Under the pieces are notes generated by a model, which did no database searches, was not told where the DNA came from, and saw only the letters and a list, made by a program, of their open reading frames with translations. This document shows positions 17,661 to 27,260 of a stretch of DNA of 64,000 nt, piece by piece. Origin of the DNA: Spirochaetaceae bacterium (GTDB lineage: Bacteria > Spirochaetota > Leptospiria > Leptospirales > Leptonemataceae); contig PCBI01000019.1 of NCBI GenBank assembly GCA_002730875.1, positions 464,905 to 528,904 of the forward strand, in the 5' to 3' direction. The translations under genes were made by a program, and so were the position numbers. Each line of letters starts with the position of its first letter. Position 1 is the stretch's first letter.

Positions 17661-20147
17661 TTACTCGTCAGGAGCCCCGCTTTCCGATGCCGGGTTTCGC
17701 AGGTGGCGGGAGTTCAGATAGCCGGACAGTATCTGATGAAACTTGGCCGGCGAAAAGGGCTTTCCAATGAATCCATCGAAGCCCGCTGCATCCAGGCGAA
17801 GCCTGGTTTCATTGCTCACATCGGCAGTAGCGGCAATAATGGGGCCAGTGTATCCTTTGTCGCGTAAGGCGGCAAGAGTGGCGAACCCATCCATCTCCGG
17901 CATATGCAAATCCAGAAGAATGAGGTGCGGATAGTAACCTTCCAGAATTCGCAGAGACTCGGTGCCGCTGGAGGCCTCCAGATACCTTAGATTCCACTTT
18001 TCCAGAAAACGTCCGGTCAATTTGCGATTGTCCGGGTTGTCGTCTACGATAAGCACCAGTTCCTGGCGAAAGGCTCTGGAATCGTTTACTTCATTGCCTG
18101 CGGCGGCGAAGGCTTCTGAGATTTCTTCTACTTCTGGAGTGCGATAGCGGTCGGGGTCCGGTATTACCGGAAGCGTAAAGGAGAAAGTGGAACCCTGGCC
18201 GGGTTCGCTCTGGACTTTGAGTTCGCCGCCCATAAGTCGGACCAATTCCCGGGAAATGGCCAGACCCAGGCCTGTGCCCTCATGCTTTCGATCGGTCTGA
18301 AAGCTGCCCTGGAAGTAGCTTTCGAATATTTGCGGTATTTGATCGGGACTCATTCCTATGCCGGTATCGCTTACCGATATAATCAGTCCATTCCCCGGGC
18401 TTTCCTTAATCTCCGGTTCCACGTTTACCTTGATTTCGCCTTTGTAGGTGAACTTGATCGCATTACCGATTAGATTGTGCATAACCTGAGCAATTCTGTG
18501 TGAATCGCCCAGATACCGATCCGGCAGCGATTTATCAATCTCCAGTTTCAGGTCCAAACCTTTGCCCGATGCTCTTTCCCTGTGTATCACGACAACTCGA
18601 TTGAGCAACAATCCCAGAGAAAAGGAGCCCTCCTGATAGCGCAGTTTTCCCTGAACCATGCGATTGAAATCCAGAACGTCGTTTACCAGAGTTAATAGAT
18701 GATCGGATGCGGATTGAAGTGTCTCTACATAGTCGGCGGTCCTTGCCGGATCCTTTTCATCTTTCAGCAAGTGGCCTATGTGGACTATGGAGTGGAGCGG
18801 GGTTCGTAGTTCATGGCTCATGCGCGAAAGGAACTCACGGTTATTCCTGGCGGCGGCATCGGCCAGATCCTTTTCTGTTTGCAGTTGCCCCATTTTCAGA
18901 TGCACGTTTCTATTCTGCAAGCTGGTGGCCACTGCCTGGCAAAGAATTAGAACAAGTATGGCATCTCCCACCAGATATTCAATAAGAGCCACTTCGTAGA
19001 CTCGCAGGAAGTCCACAACTACGGCCAAAAATAGGGCCATCATCCCCGCGAAGATAAAATAGGAGCCTGTGCGACGATAGTAGCTGGCCCGGGAAATTAC
19101 GTAAATACAATAGAAGGTTACTCCAAAGAACACCACCGCATAGTAGTCCAGGGAATAAGACAGAAGCGTCGTGTTTGCGGCCACGGCGAACCCCGAAAAG
19201 AGCACTGCGATGGCGTAGACAACGCGCACCATCGTGCGATGTACGTCTGCGGGAAACATGGTATAAAGGTAATGAAGGGCCGCCGCGATGCTCAAAAAGT
19301 AGGTGATGTACTGTAATCTCAGATAGACTCCATAGGGGAGTCCCGGAAAGAATGAGGCCACCGGTTTTTCGCCTGCCGTCATAATGCGTACCAGGGCAAT
19401 GAAGCAGAAAAGAGCCAGGCTAAGGTTGGTTCCCGCCCGACCTTCGAACAGTCCTACCACCGCGAAATAAAGCGCCGTCAGCAACAGCCCGCCGGCGACC
19501 AGCAAATAGCGACTCATTCGGTTCCGATCTAGAGTCTGGATCTGGGCTGGCGTTCCCACCATTACACTGCCAAAAATACCGCCCTTCCTGTGATGGAAAT
19601 TTGAGACTTCAATGTGTAGTACCGGGTCCAGCCTTTCGGGAATCAAGACTACAGTGAATGGCGTAGTGTTCGGTACTGAATCTTTTTCGGTTTTGCCGGT
19701 TCGACCCTGACACTGGACCTTTCTGCCCTCCAGATAGATGCACGATTCGGTCATCACTTCGGTGAATCTCAAAGCAAAAGGATCAAGGCTATTCAGCTGG
19801 AGCTTGAGTTGATACAGCCCTTTCCTGTGAACAGAGTCCTTCTGGCTACTGAACAACTCTTCAGACCAGGTGCCGGGAACGGAAATGGTGCGAGCATCCT
19901 GGTAGGCTTCGGAAGATGGGGCTGCATGGGGCACGAAATCCCAGAAGCCGTGCAGAGTCAGGGGACCCGAATTCTGCAAAGTAAGGCGCTTGAGCGTAGC
20001 TTCGCCATCTACTACAGGAATGTCCGGAGTGGCCCGGCTGCAGGAAAAAAGGAAAACCAGGACAAAGGGAAAGAGGAAACCGAAGCGGGAGGCCATGCGG
20101 AGCGTACCCGTATCCGAATCGCTTTTTAGTTTGCGGATTAACTCCAT
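17661..20147 (-). CDS. Hybrid histidine kinase with 7TM-DISM sensor
   Basis: About 828 residues from MELIRKLKSD. The N-terminal hydrophobic segment ends in FLFSCS (possible signal/lipobox). It is followed by a ~160-residue periplasmic beta domain of the DISM type (FWDFVPHAAP, ISVPGTWSE), seven hydrophobic helices (~residues 200-405), HisKA with SHELRTPLHSIVHI, HATPase with GNAIKFTYKG, DTGIGMSPDQI and GTGLGLAISREL, and a receiver domain (VLIVDDNPDNRK, LILLDLHMPEMDG, GKPF). It senses an unknown periplasmic ligand; no output regulator is adjacent. It is divergent from the SanA-like gene with only 18 bp between starts, so promoters must lie inside coding sequence or the starts are further in. Confidence 0.9.
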   Translation of the reverse strand: MELIRKLKSDSDTGTLRMASRFGFLFPFVLVFLFSCSRATPDIPVVDGEATLKRLTLQNSGPLTLHGFWDFVPHAAPSSEAYQDARTISVPGTWSEELFSSQKDSVHRKGLYQLKLQLNSLDPFALRFTEVMTESCIYLEGRKVQCQGRTGKTEKDSVPNTTPFTVVLIPERLDPVLHIEVSNFHHRKGGIFGSVMVGTPAQIQTLDRNRMSRYLLVAGGLLLTALYFAVVGLFEGRAGTNLSLALFCFIALVRIMTAGEKPVASFFPGLPYGVYLRLQYITYFLSIAAALHYLYTMFPADVHRTMVRVVYAIAVLFSGFAVAANTTLLSYSLDYYAVVFFGVTFYCIYVISRASYYRRTGSYFIFAGMMALFLAVVVDFLRVYEVALIEYLVGDAILVLILCQAVATSLQNRNVHLKMGQLQTEKDLADAAARNNREFLSRMSHELRTPLHSIVHIGHLLKDEKDPARTADYVETLQSASDHLLTLVNDVLDFNRMVQGKLRYQEGSFSLGLLLNRVVVIHRERASGKGLDLKLEIDKSLPDRYLGDSHRIAQVMHNLIGNAIKFTYKGEIKVNVEPEIKESPGNGLIISVSDTGIGMSPDQIPQIFESYFQGSFQTDRKHEGTGLGLAISRELVRLMGGELKVQSEPGQGSTFSFTLPVIPDPDRYRTPEVEEISEAFAAAGNEVNDSRAFRQELVLIVDDNPDNRKLTGRFLEKWNLRYLEASSGTESLRILEGYYPHLILLDLHMPEMDGFATLAALRDKGYTGPIIAATADVSNETRLRLDAAGFDGFIGKPFSPAKFHQILSGYLNSRHLRNPASESGAPDE

Positions 20148-20165
20148 GGGATTAAACAATGTTCT

Positions 20166-20867
20166 GTGTCGCTACGCAAGAGGGTGTACATCTGGTGGTT
20201 AGCATTGTCTATGTTGTTGTTGGGCGCAGGTCTGTACGCAAGCTACTTCTGGGTTTCCTACTCGGTCAGAAGCAGAATTTTTGATTCCTGGGCAGAGTTA
20301 CCGGTGAATCGTGTAGGACTGGTTCTGGGCACATCCAGATATGTGAGGGGCGGCCAGCGAAATCTTTTCTTCATCTATCGAATGGAAGCGGCCAGCGAAT
20401 TGTACAGGCGAGGGAAAATCGACTACATTCTTGTCAGTGGGGATAACAGCACGGAAAGCTATAATGAACCCAGGGCGATGAAAGAGGCTCTGATGGAGCG
20501 AGGCGTTCCTTCCCATCGCGTGATCATGGATTTCGCGGGTTTTCGAACGCTGGATTCGGTAGTGCGCGCCCGCCAGGTTTTTGGTCAGAGTTCGCTCACC
20601 GTGATTTCGCAGCGGTTTCATAATGAAAGGGCGGTGCTGATTGGGCTGCATAACGGTATCGACATGGTGGGCTACAATGCCAGGGACGTTTATGCGGGTC
20701 AGGGCTGGAAGCCCTACGTGCGCGAGATTCCAGCCCGGGCTCTGGTGCTTGTGGATCTATTTCTTCTGGGAACAAATCCAAGATTTCTGGGCGAGCCCAT
20801 TTCCATCCCGCCTTCCATAGATGAGAGCCTCTCAAATGAGGATGAGAACGCAACCTTTGTGAAATAA
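20166..20867 (+). CDS. SanA/YdcF-like DUF218 membrane protein
   Basis: 233 residues with one N-terminal membrane helix (WWLALSMLLLGAGLYASYFW). A DUF218 domain follows: VGLVLGTSR, then YILVSGDNSTESYNEPRAMKEAL, ARQVFGQSSLTVISQRFHNERA. This matches SanA of enteric bacteria, an inner-membrane protein linked to envelope barrier function whose biochemical role is unknown. The annotated GTG start is 18 bp from the divergent kinase start; a slightly later GTG (20184) is possible. Confidence 0.8.
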   Translation: MSLRKRVYIWWLALSMLLLGAGLYASYFWVSYSVRSRIFDSWAELPVNRVGLVLGTSRYVRGGQRNLFFIYRMEAASELYRRGKIDYILVSGDNSTESYNEPRAMKEALMERGVPSHRVIMDFAGFRTLDSVVRARQVFGQSSLTVISQRFHNERAVLIGLHNGIDMVGYNARDVYAGQGWKPYVREIPARALVLVDLFLLGTNPRFLGEPISIPPSIDESLSNEDENATFVK

Positions 20868-21047
20868 TTTCGTCCAATGGTGGGTTGCTCTGATGATGCA
20901 TGGATTATCCAGAATACGGGCCCATGAGTTCCGGTGTGCAATCCGAAATCGATCTGGTTGCTCGCGAAACGGAGCGGCGACTCTACGATTTGGCCAGTGA
21001 CACAAGATGATTATCGGTAACTGAATATGATGGAAAGGAGATGTGAT

Positions 21048-22160
21048 ATGTTAAAACGACTGATTTGCTCCGGGTTGCTTTTCGCGGCCGTTGGATTGAA
21101 TGCGCAGCAATTGCCTGGCGACTTTGAATTGCCGAATAGCTCCCTGGAAATGGCGCCAGGAGGCTCCGCCGAGGTGTCGCTGAACCTGAAGCTTCCGGAT
21201 AAGCATCATATTTACTTGCGACATGCTTCTTCCATGAGTTTCAATATTGTTACGTCATTTAGCATTCCGGAGGATCAGGGCTTCGGCGTGGAAGTGCAGA
21301 AGGCCCCTGAAGGCGAGAAATATGAAACCGACTACATTTTGCGGGGTAAGGGCAGGGATAAGATCTCCGGAACATACAGGCTGACTGTATTTGAACAAAA
21401 AGGGCGCAGTCCGGGAAATCGCACCTATGCGGTTCCGCTGCTTATAAAGACCCAGATGTGCAATTCGGCCACCAATGTGTGCTACCGGCCGCAGGAATTC
21501 AAGAAACTGCTCCGAATCAAAGTTACCGGAGACAAAGTCAGTGTGAACTTTCGCTCCACTTCAAGTATTGATTGGGTGACCTCCTACGATCAAGCTTTTC
21601 AGAAGGCCCGCGCCTCCGGAAAGAACGTATTTGTGGTTATTACAGCGCCGGACTGGTGCGGGTACTGCCGCTACCTGGAAAGGGACGTATTCGCCAAGAG
21701 CTCGGTGGCCCAGGCTCTGAATTCAGGCTTTGTGGCTCTGCGAATCCTGGATACCAATAGCGATAAAAGCAAATTCCAGTTCAGCGGCTACCCAACCATG
21801 AAAGTGGCGGACCCTTCGGGGAAAATCATCAAGGATGGGGGCATCGGCAGAAACGAGGATAGTTTCCTTACGGCCATTGCTCCATTCGCAAAAACGGAAG
21901 ATACGGATGCGCCGGACATTATTGGTAGCGACGAGTACAAAGCCGTAATTCAGACCAGAATCTACAAGGAAGGGCAGAACTGGATACTGGAGACTCCTTT
22001 GACGGGCAAAGAGGTCTACCAGGAAGCCAGGCGCGATGCAAAGTACATTATTCTGAAGCATTCTTCAAAAAATGAATTCCTGGCTGTTCCTCTGCAGGGG
22101 GAGCAGGGATTTTTCCATAACGGTAGCAAATGGATTCCAGCCTTTAAGCTGGATGACTGA
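21048..22160 (+). CDS. DsbD-like periplasmic thiol oxidoreductase lacking the membrane domain
   Basis: 370 residues from ATG 21048, with a strong AAAGGAGATG ribosome-binding site. A signal peptide (LICSGLLFAAVGLNAQ) is followed by a DsbD-alpha-like beta domain ending in the cysteine pair C138/C145 (QMCNSATNVCYRP). A thioredoxin-like domain follows with active site W-C-G-Y-C (C204/C207) and the cis-proline region FSGYPTMK. Canonical DsbD has an eight-helix transmembrane domain between these; it is absent here. A further ~80-residue C-terminal extension has no known motif. It probably moves electrons between periplasmic thiols, relying on another membrane donor (inference). Confidence 0.8.
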   Translation: MLKRLICSGLLFAAVGLNAQQLPGDFELPNSSLEMAPGGSAEVSLNLKLPDKHHIYLRHASSMSFNIVTSFSIPEDQGFGVEVQKAPEGEKYETDYILRGKGRDKISGTYRLTVFEQKGRSPGNRTYAVPLLIKTQMCNSATNVCYRPQEFKKLLRIKVTGDKVSVNFRSTSSIDWVTSYDQAFQKARASGKNVFVVITAPDWCGYCRYLERDVFAKSSVAQALNSGFVALRILDTNSDKSKFQFSGYPTMKVADPSGKIIKDGGIGRNEDSFLTAIAPFAKTEDTDAPDIIGSDEYKAVIQTRIYKEGQNWILETPLTGKEVYQEARRDAKYIILKHSSKNEFLAVPLQGEQGFFHNGSKWIPAFKLDD

Positions 22161-22179
22161 GGCGACGCATCTTTCCTCC

Positions 22180-22209
22180 AATCCGGTAGCCCCGGCGGGC
22201 TGCCGGATT
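22180..22209. terminator. Hairpin terminator between convergent genes
   Basis: A 13-bp stem with one U-G pair: AATCCGG-T-AGCCC (22180-22192) pairs with GGGCT-G-CCGGATT (22197-22209) around the loop CGGC. A pyrimidine-rich, T-containing tail follows on the plus strand (CTTGCCTTTCTTT). It sits between the DsbD-like gene and the convergent PAS kinase gene and may serve both. Confidence 0.65.
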
Positions 22210-22339
22210 CTTGCCTTTCTTTGTGACGGCGTCTGATCTGCGCAGCCTGTTGTGCGAAGCTTGTTGCGCGATGTTTGTCTGATCAGGCTGGGCGGACGCT
22301 CGCCAGAGTATCCAATCATTGAAAGAGTCTTGCCTTCTA

Positions 22340-24412
22340 TCAGCTACTGGTCGTCCGGCTGTAGACTTCGCTTCCGCTACCTTCGAGAACAGAAGCTATA
22401 GCCCGAATGAGCTTGTTCTTGCTGAATGGTTTGGTTAGATGCAATGAAAATCCGGCATCTCGGGTTCGCTGAAAGTCTTCGTCCGTTCCGTAAGCCGTTA
22501 GCGCGATTAAAGGCGGTAGTTTCCTTTCGGACAGACTAAACCGTCGGCGCAGTTCCTGGGCCACCTGGATCCCGTCTAACTCGGGCATAGAAATATCGAG
22601 CAGTATAACGTCGTAATCGTTGGATTGAACCTTGTCCAGCGCCTGGAGACCATCTTCGGCAAATTGTAGCTCCCAGCTTGTGCGTTCCAGGAAGCGATTG
22701 AGGAGAATTCGATTCTCCGGGGCGTCTTCGGCCAGAAGCAGCCTTAAAGGAACGGAGGAAATGTGGCCCAGGGGATCTTCGCTGGAGCCTTCGCTTTCTG
22801 GTAGCGATTCCCGGTGCTCAAGGACGACCTGAATCTTGAATTGCGAACCGTTTCCCGGTTCGCTTTCCAGAAAGATTTCTCCATCCATCTCTTTTAGAAG
22901 TAGCTGAGCTATGGAAAGACCCAGGCCTGCTCCTTTGCTCCGTTCCGGACCCATGTCCAGATGAACGAATCGGTCGAAGATGCGCTTCTGTTCGGCTACC
23001 GGTACGCCTGGTCCGCTATCTTCCACCAGCACCGTGATGACCCGGTGGTTGCTTCCAGAAGGACTGGAGTGGATTTCCACATGAACGGATCCTTCGCCGG
23101 TGTACCGTATGGCGTTGGAAATCAGGTTACCGATGATTTGCATCAGCCTGGACTCATCTCCCAGATAGTAGCCCTGGCATTGGCCGGAAACATCCAGGCT
23201 AAAGCGCAACCCTTTGGTCTTTGCTTCCGGATAATACAGCGATTTAAGCGAATGAGCCATACTTGCCAGGGAAAACCAGCGGTACCTGAGTTGAACCTGG
23301 CCCGCTTCCAGTCTGGAGACATCCAGAAGATCATTTATGATATTCAGCAGGTTATGGGCGGATCGGTCTACCATCTCCAGCATTTCCCGCTGGGAATCGT
23401 CGCATCCATCCAGAAGAACTTCGGTGAGTCCCAGGATTCCGTGGATGGGAGTGCGGATATCATGGCTCATGTTGGCTATGAATTCGCTTTTTGCCTGGCT
23501 GGCTTTCTCGGCCAGCAAACGGGCTCGCAGTATTTCCTGTTCTCGCTGCACATCCTGACCCACATCCCTGGATATGGTTTGAATACCGGTAATATTACCC
23601 GCTGGATCTGTAATCGGATAAGAGGTGGTCTGTAGCCAGATATAATGTCCATCCTTTCGCCGAATGCGATATCTGATCCCGGTTTCTACTCGCCCTTCCT
23701 GAACAGGGATATGGCTCATCTCTCGGATTCGCTTCGCATCCTGGGGATGAAATAGATCGTAAGGACTTCTTCCAATTAGCTCATGGGCTTCGTACCCAAG
23801 CATTCTTCGCGCCGCTGGATTCACATATTCGTAGGCTCCATCAGGTCGATGAAAGCAAATCATATCGGTGGAGTTCTCTATGATCTTGCGGTATATCTGG
23901 TCTTTCTTGATTCGATCTGTGATATCGGAAAAGCTGGCAACGGCGCTTTTGAGGTTTCCCTGCTCGTCCAGTTCCGGCGCCGCGCTTACGGATAGCCACT
24001 TGAGCTCCCTCGTATGAGGATCGGTAATTCCATGAACCACATCCTTCACCGGACGTAACTCGGTCATGGCAATGGCCAGGGGCAGCGCCGCCGGATCCAT
24101 GGGCTTGCCGTCCAGGCCGATCTGGCCGAAATCGGTACTCTGAAAATAGGTATGGGTTAACTCATTCAAGCTCAGATGCAAAATCTGGCAGGCCATCTCG
24201 TTGGCAAAGGTGATCTCGCCCTTCAGGTTCACCCGCACGAATCCGGTGGGAATTACACTCAGTAGTTGTTCCATGGCCATTCGGTTATCATGGAATAGGA
24301 CGACGGAAGATCCAAAATCATGGTAAGCCCCGGTTAAAAACGCCCGTTTTTTTGGAGGGATCCGGCAAAGAGACCTGGCATCTACCAGAACCGGAGCCGA
24401 ATTCAGCCCCAA
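22340..24412 (-). CDS. PAS-PAS hybrid histidine kinase
   Basis: Up to 690 residues. The TTG start at 24412 has GGAGGG at proper spacing; ATG 24280 (MAMEQLL) is an alternative that starts just before the first PAS domain. Order: PAS (~45-165), PAS/PAC (~170-290, RYRIRRKDGHYIWLQTTSYP), HisKA with SHDIRTPIHGILGL, HATPase (GNLISNAIRYTGEG, DSGPGVP, GAGLGLSIAQL), receiver (LLLAEDAPENRILLNR, VILLDISMPELDG, TKPFSKNK). There are no membrane helices, so it is a cytoplasmic sensor. It lies 27 bp downstream of a small helical protein gene on the same strand. Confidence 0.88.
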   Translation of the reverse strand: MGLNSAPVLVDARSLCRIPPKKRAFLTGAYHDFGSSVVLFHDNRMAMEQLLSVIPTGFVRVNLKGEITFANEMACQILHLSLNELTHTYFQSTDFGQIGLDGKPMDPAALPLAIAMTELRPVKDVVHGITDPHTRELKWLSVSAAPELDEQGNLKSAVASFSDITDRIKKDQIYRKIIENSTDMICFHRPDGAYEYVNPAARRMLGYEAHELIGRSPYDLFHPQDAKRIREMSHIPVQEGRVETGIRYRIRRKDGHYIWLQTTSYPITDPAGNITGIQTISRDVGQDVQREQEILRARLLAEKASQAKSEFIANMSHDIRTPIHGILGLTEVLLDGCDDSQREMLEMVDRSAHNLLNIINDLLDVSRLEAGQVQLRYRWFSLASMAHSLKSLYYPEAKTKGLRFSLDVSGQCQGYYLGDESRLMQIIGNLISNAIRYTGEGSVHVEIHSSPSGSNHRVITVLVEDSGPGVPVAEQKRIFDRFVHLDMGPERSKGAGLGLSIAQLLLKEMDGEIFLESEPGNGSQFKIQVVLEHRESLPESEGSSEDPLGHISSVPLRLLLAEDAPENRILLNRFLERTSWELQFAEDGLQALDKVQSNDYDVILLDISMPELDGIQVAQELRRRFSLSERKLPPLIALTAYGTDEDFQRTRDAGFSLHLTKPFSKNKLIRAIASVLEGSGSEVYSRTTSS

Positions 24413-24438
24413 TGGTGCCCTCCGTGGGTTCGGGCAGA

Positions 24439-25029
24439 TTAAAGAGCTGGTTTGTTTCTATCCCCCGCGTTCTCTACCTCCAGGGGCAAAACGTCGAAGG
24501 AATCGATCCAATCCAGGTTTCTTTGAGCCGCGACGCGGAACTGAAACTCACGATATAGATCCCGGGCCCGCACAATATCCTCCACCGAACGGGACATCTG
24601 GCTGGCGGCGCGAAGAATCTGCACGGCTTCCTCGAACCGATGGCGTGAAATTCGACGCTCGGCTTCCAGAAACTGACGTATGGAAATGAAGAAGATCAGT
24701 CGGTTATGGACGATGGTTTTTCGGTTCTTTGGATGGGGCGGGTAGAGTTCACGCACCACCCCGAAGGCATACTGCAGAAAGTAGTCCGGGTTTTCGAGTA
24801 ACTCCTTCCGCTCTTGCAGAGTGAAGCTTTCCAGGTAGAGTCTGAATAGCGCAATGCGGGCCGCTTTCTGGGCCCCGTAGGTTTCTCGGGCCACCCTGTA
24901 GATATTACTCTCAATGGCTGTATCTACAAATATGGACCACCCCAGAACGCTGTTTGAAATTACTTCAGTGTATAATTCTACTTCCGTTCTCGCATCCAGT
25001 TGGTCTGGCTCTTCGTCTCCCTGTATCAT
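24439..25029 (-). CDS. Conserved-looking helical cytoplasmic protein, unknown
   Basis: 196 residues starting MIQGDEEPDQ, with GGAGG six bases upstream of the ATG. No signal peptide or membrane helix; predicted mostly helical, rich in Arg/Glu (ARIALFRLYLESFTLQERKELLE, FLEAERRISRHRFEEAVQILRAA). I recognise no family. Its close position just upstream of the PAS hybrid kinase suggests co-transcription and perhaps a partner role, but the sequence does not show this. Confidence 0.65.
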   Translation of the reverse strand: MIQGDEEPDQLDARTEVELYTEVISNSVLGWSIFVDTAIESNIYRVARETYGAQKAARIALFRLYLESFTLQERKELLENPDYFLQYAFGVVRELYPPHPKNRKTIVHNRLIFFISIRQFLEAERRISRHRFEEAVQILRAASQMSRSVEDIVRARDLYREFQFRVAAQRNLDWIDSFDVLPLEVENAGDRNKPAL

Positions 25030-25164
25030 TTTCGCCTCCGTCGCACTTCCAGAGTAAGCCTATTTCCCGAAACGTTTCAAGCGATTTTTTGTCCAGGGCC
25101 AGAAAGTGCGCTCCGAACCCCATCTAACGCCGTCAGATTGACCCGGGTAGAGGCGAAAAGCGCC

Positions 25165-26097
25165 TTATTCGGCGCCCACCGTAAATGATTGCTCCACAGT
25201 CCAGAACAGATCCTTGAATTCCTCCGGCGCCGGGCCACCATTAATCATTATGGCGTAAGTCTTTCCTCCTGGAAGATTCCGATTCTTGATGCTTCGCAAA
25301 AAGTGACCGTCCGTATGGTAGCTGTTTCCGAAGCCGGCCAGCACGAATACGGTTTTTCCCGGGTTTTCCTTCTGGATCCGCGAAACAACGTTCTCAAGGG
25401 TTTGCGTCTTACCCTCCGCGTATGTGAGGGGAGGCTCCAGAATGGGCAGTAGTTTCCCGTCTTTGATCTGCAGGCGCACTCCGTTAATCCGGTCCGGCGC
25501 GATGGATAGACTCTCCGCGGCGCCCTGCACAAAGAAATGCGGACTGGCCGAAATTATGTGGTTTTGAATTCCGTACTTCTCCATCGACTTCCAGATATGC
25601 ATGGAGCTCTCGAAGTAATGATGGCTGTAGACCTCAGAGAAGCGTCGTTTCGCAAAGGCAAGTATCTCATCGGGGTTGGCTCCTCCGTACTGGGTAGTCA
25701 GGAAGGTATAGGCATTCCGATGACCCAGTTCTTCATCTCGTCGCCTGTATTCCGCTTCAAAATCCGCCGCTTCATTTCTACGGAACCGGGAAGAAAAGCC
25801 CTGCTCAATGGTTAGCTCTACCAGTCCCCGGAAGATCAGCTTGCCATCTTCTCGCAACCCTTCGGAGCAGTCTCCTTTCAGAATGGTGCCGTCGAAGTCC
25901 CAGAAGGCCAAATAGATGCATCCGTTACTGCAGTGCTGTTCTTCCAGTTGCTGCCTGGTTTCCAGAATGGAATCAATGACCGCCGCCGAATGCGGCTCCT
26001 GCTTCTTTTTTGCCTCCGAGCAGTGAAGAATGAAGCTGCCTATCAGGATTGTAACGAGCAGACGGGAAAAAGCGTTGTTTACAGCGATTCGTTTCAT
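25165..26097 (-). CDS. HAD-superfamily phosphatase, putative lipoprotein
   Basis: About 310 residues from MKRIAVNNAF, with a signal peptide ending in FILHCSEAK (lipobox-like). HAD motif I is FWDFDGTILKGDCSEGL; motif II lies near HIISASPHFF; the acidic motif appears as LAGFGNSYHTDGHFL, similar to phosphoserine-phosphatase-like enzymes. An exported HAD phosphatase would act on periplasmic phosphoesters (inference). The gene is divergent from the patatin gene with only 16 bp between the starts, so one or both starts may be internal, or the promoters overlap coding sequence. Confidence 0.8.
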   Translation of the reverse strand: MKRIAVNNAFSRLLVTILIGSFILHCSEAKKKQEPHSAAVIDSILETRQQLEEQHCSNGCIYLAFWDFDGTILKGDCSEGLREDGKLIFRGLVELTIEQGFSSRFRRNEAADFEAEYRRRDEELGHRNAYTFLTTQYGGANPDEILAFAKRRFSEVYSHHYFESSMHIWKSMEKYGIQNHIISASPHFFVQGAAESLSIAPDRINGVRLQIKDGKLLPILEPPLTYAEGKTQTLENVVSRIQKENPGKTVFVLAGFGNSYHTDGHFLRSIKNRNLPGGKTYAIMINGGPAPEEFKDLFWTVEQSFTVGAE

Positions 26098-26113
26098 ATA
26101 GCTGGGCAAGACC

Positions 26114-27094
26114 ATGCCCCGTAGAAAGCGAAAGTCGCAAGAACAATTTGGACAGACATCGGGCCTGCCCCGGGCCCGGAAACGGAAAAACCGCGCACTG
26201 ATCGTGGAAGGAGGGGGAATGCGTGGCGCCTTTGCCGGCGGCGTACTGGCAGCCATGAACCGATGGTATCCGTCCAGGAGGTTCGATATAGTGGTGGGCG
26301 TTTCGGCCGGCAGTTGCTCGGCGGCCTACTACGTTACGGAGACTCCCAATGATCTGGAAGCTACTCTAAAGAATTTAAACGTATGGCGCTACGAATTAAC
26401 CGGTCGGAAGTTTCTTTCCCGGCGTCGGCTAATCGGCAAGAAAACCGTTATGGACCAGAGCTACCTGGTGGATGAGCTATTCGGTAGTCGGTATCCGTTG
26501 AAGCGGGAGCGGCTGGATCATCCGAAGACAACTCCGCTGTATGTAGTGGTCAGCAATCTTGCCTCTGGCAAACCGGAATACATCAAGGCCACCGCCGAAA
26601 ACGCATTACCGCTATTGAAGGCCGCTACCGCCCTGCCCATAGCTACAAAGGGCAGAAGCTACCTGGGCGACGAAGTCTATACCGATGGGGCCGTTACCGA
26701 TCCCATTCCCGTTGAAGCTGTGATTGAAGCCGGTTATACAGATATAACCGTTGTGCTGAACCATCCCAGAAGCTACATCACCGGCCGAACCGGACGATTC
26801 TTGAGTTTTCTTTCCTTTCCGTATAATCGCTCCATGGCCAAATTCGTGCGTCACGAGTATCATCTGAAGTACAATCGTGCCAAGGAAGTGATCAACCATC
26901 CTCCGTCGGGAGTTAAGATTCGCATTGTGGATCCACCCATGAGTTTGCCCATGAAGATCGTAACAACGAATGAGCAGGTTCTAAATCAGGTGGTGGATAT
27001 GGGGCTGGAAGCGGGGCGAAACGCCTTCGAAAAGATGCAGAAAGAGAAGAGACGTTTCTGGGCCTGGCTTTCAGGGCCATTTCGAAAGAAATAA
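26114..27094 (+). CDS. Patatin-like phospholipase
   Basis: 326 residues. Patatin signature: oxyanion loop EGGGMRGAFAGGV, nucleophile elbow GVSAGSCS, and catalytic Asp in DGAVTDPIP. Ser-Asp dyad lipid acyl hydrolase, with no signal peptide and a basic N-terminal extension (MPRRKRKSQEQ) that may be a translation artefact or a membrane-association tail. The size and layout resemble the bacterial YjjU-type patatins. Divergent from the HAD lipoprotein gene. Confidence 0.88.
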   Translation: MPRRKRKSQEQFGQTSGLPRARKRKNRALIVEGGGMRGAFAGGVLAAMNRWYPSRRFDIVVGVSAGSCSAAYYVTETPNDLEATLKNLNVWRYELTGRKFLSRRRLIGKKTVMDQSYLVDELFGSRYPLKRERLDHPKTTPLYVVVSNLASGKPEYIKATAENALPLLKAATALPIATKGRSYLGDEVYTDGAVTDPIPVEAVIEAGYTDITVVLNHPRSYITGRTGRFLSFLSFPYNRSMAKFVRHEYHLKYNRAKEVINHPPSGVKIRIVDPPMSLPMKIVTTNEQVLNQVVDMGLEAGRNAFEKMQKEKRRFWAWLSGPFRKK

Positions 27095-27260
27095 TACATG
27101 GCGGATCTCGTAGGTGGCAATACGGGCCAGGTTTCGGTCGGCGAATGCGGTCTTCCTTAGTAGAAGGATTCTTTCGGAAGGAGCTATTGTAACGATTTTT
27201 CTAGAGGAGCTATTGCGCGAACTCAAGCGGGTTTGGGTCGCTTCCTTTCCTTCTGGTCAC

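Noticed and set aside
20924..21010. 28-codon frame upstream of the DsbD-like gene
   Set aside because: It has no ribosome-binding site and no recognisable motif; it is likely part of the leader.
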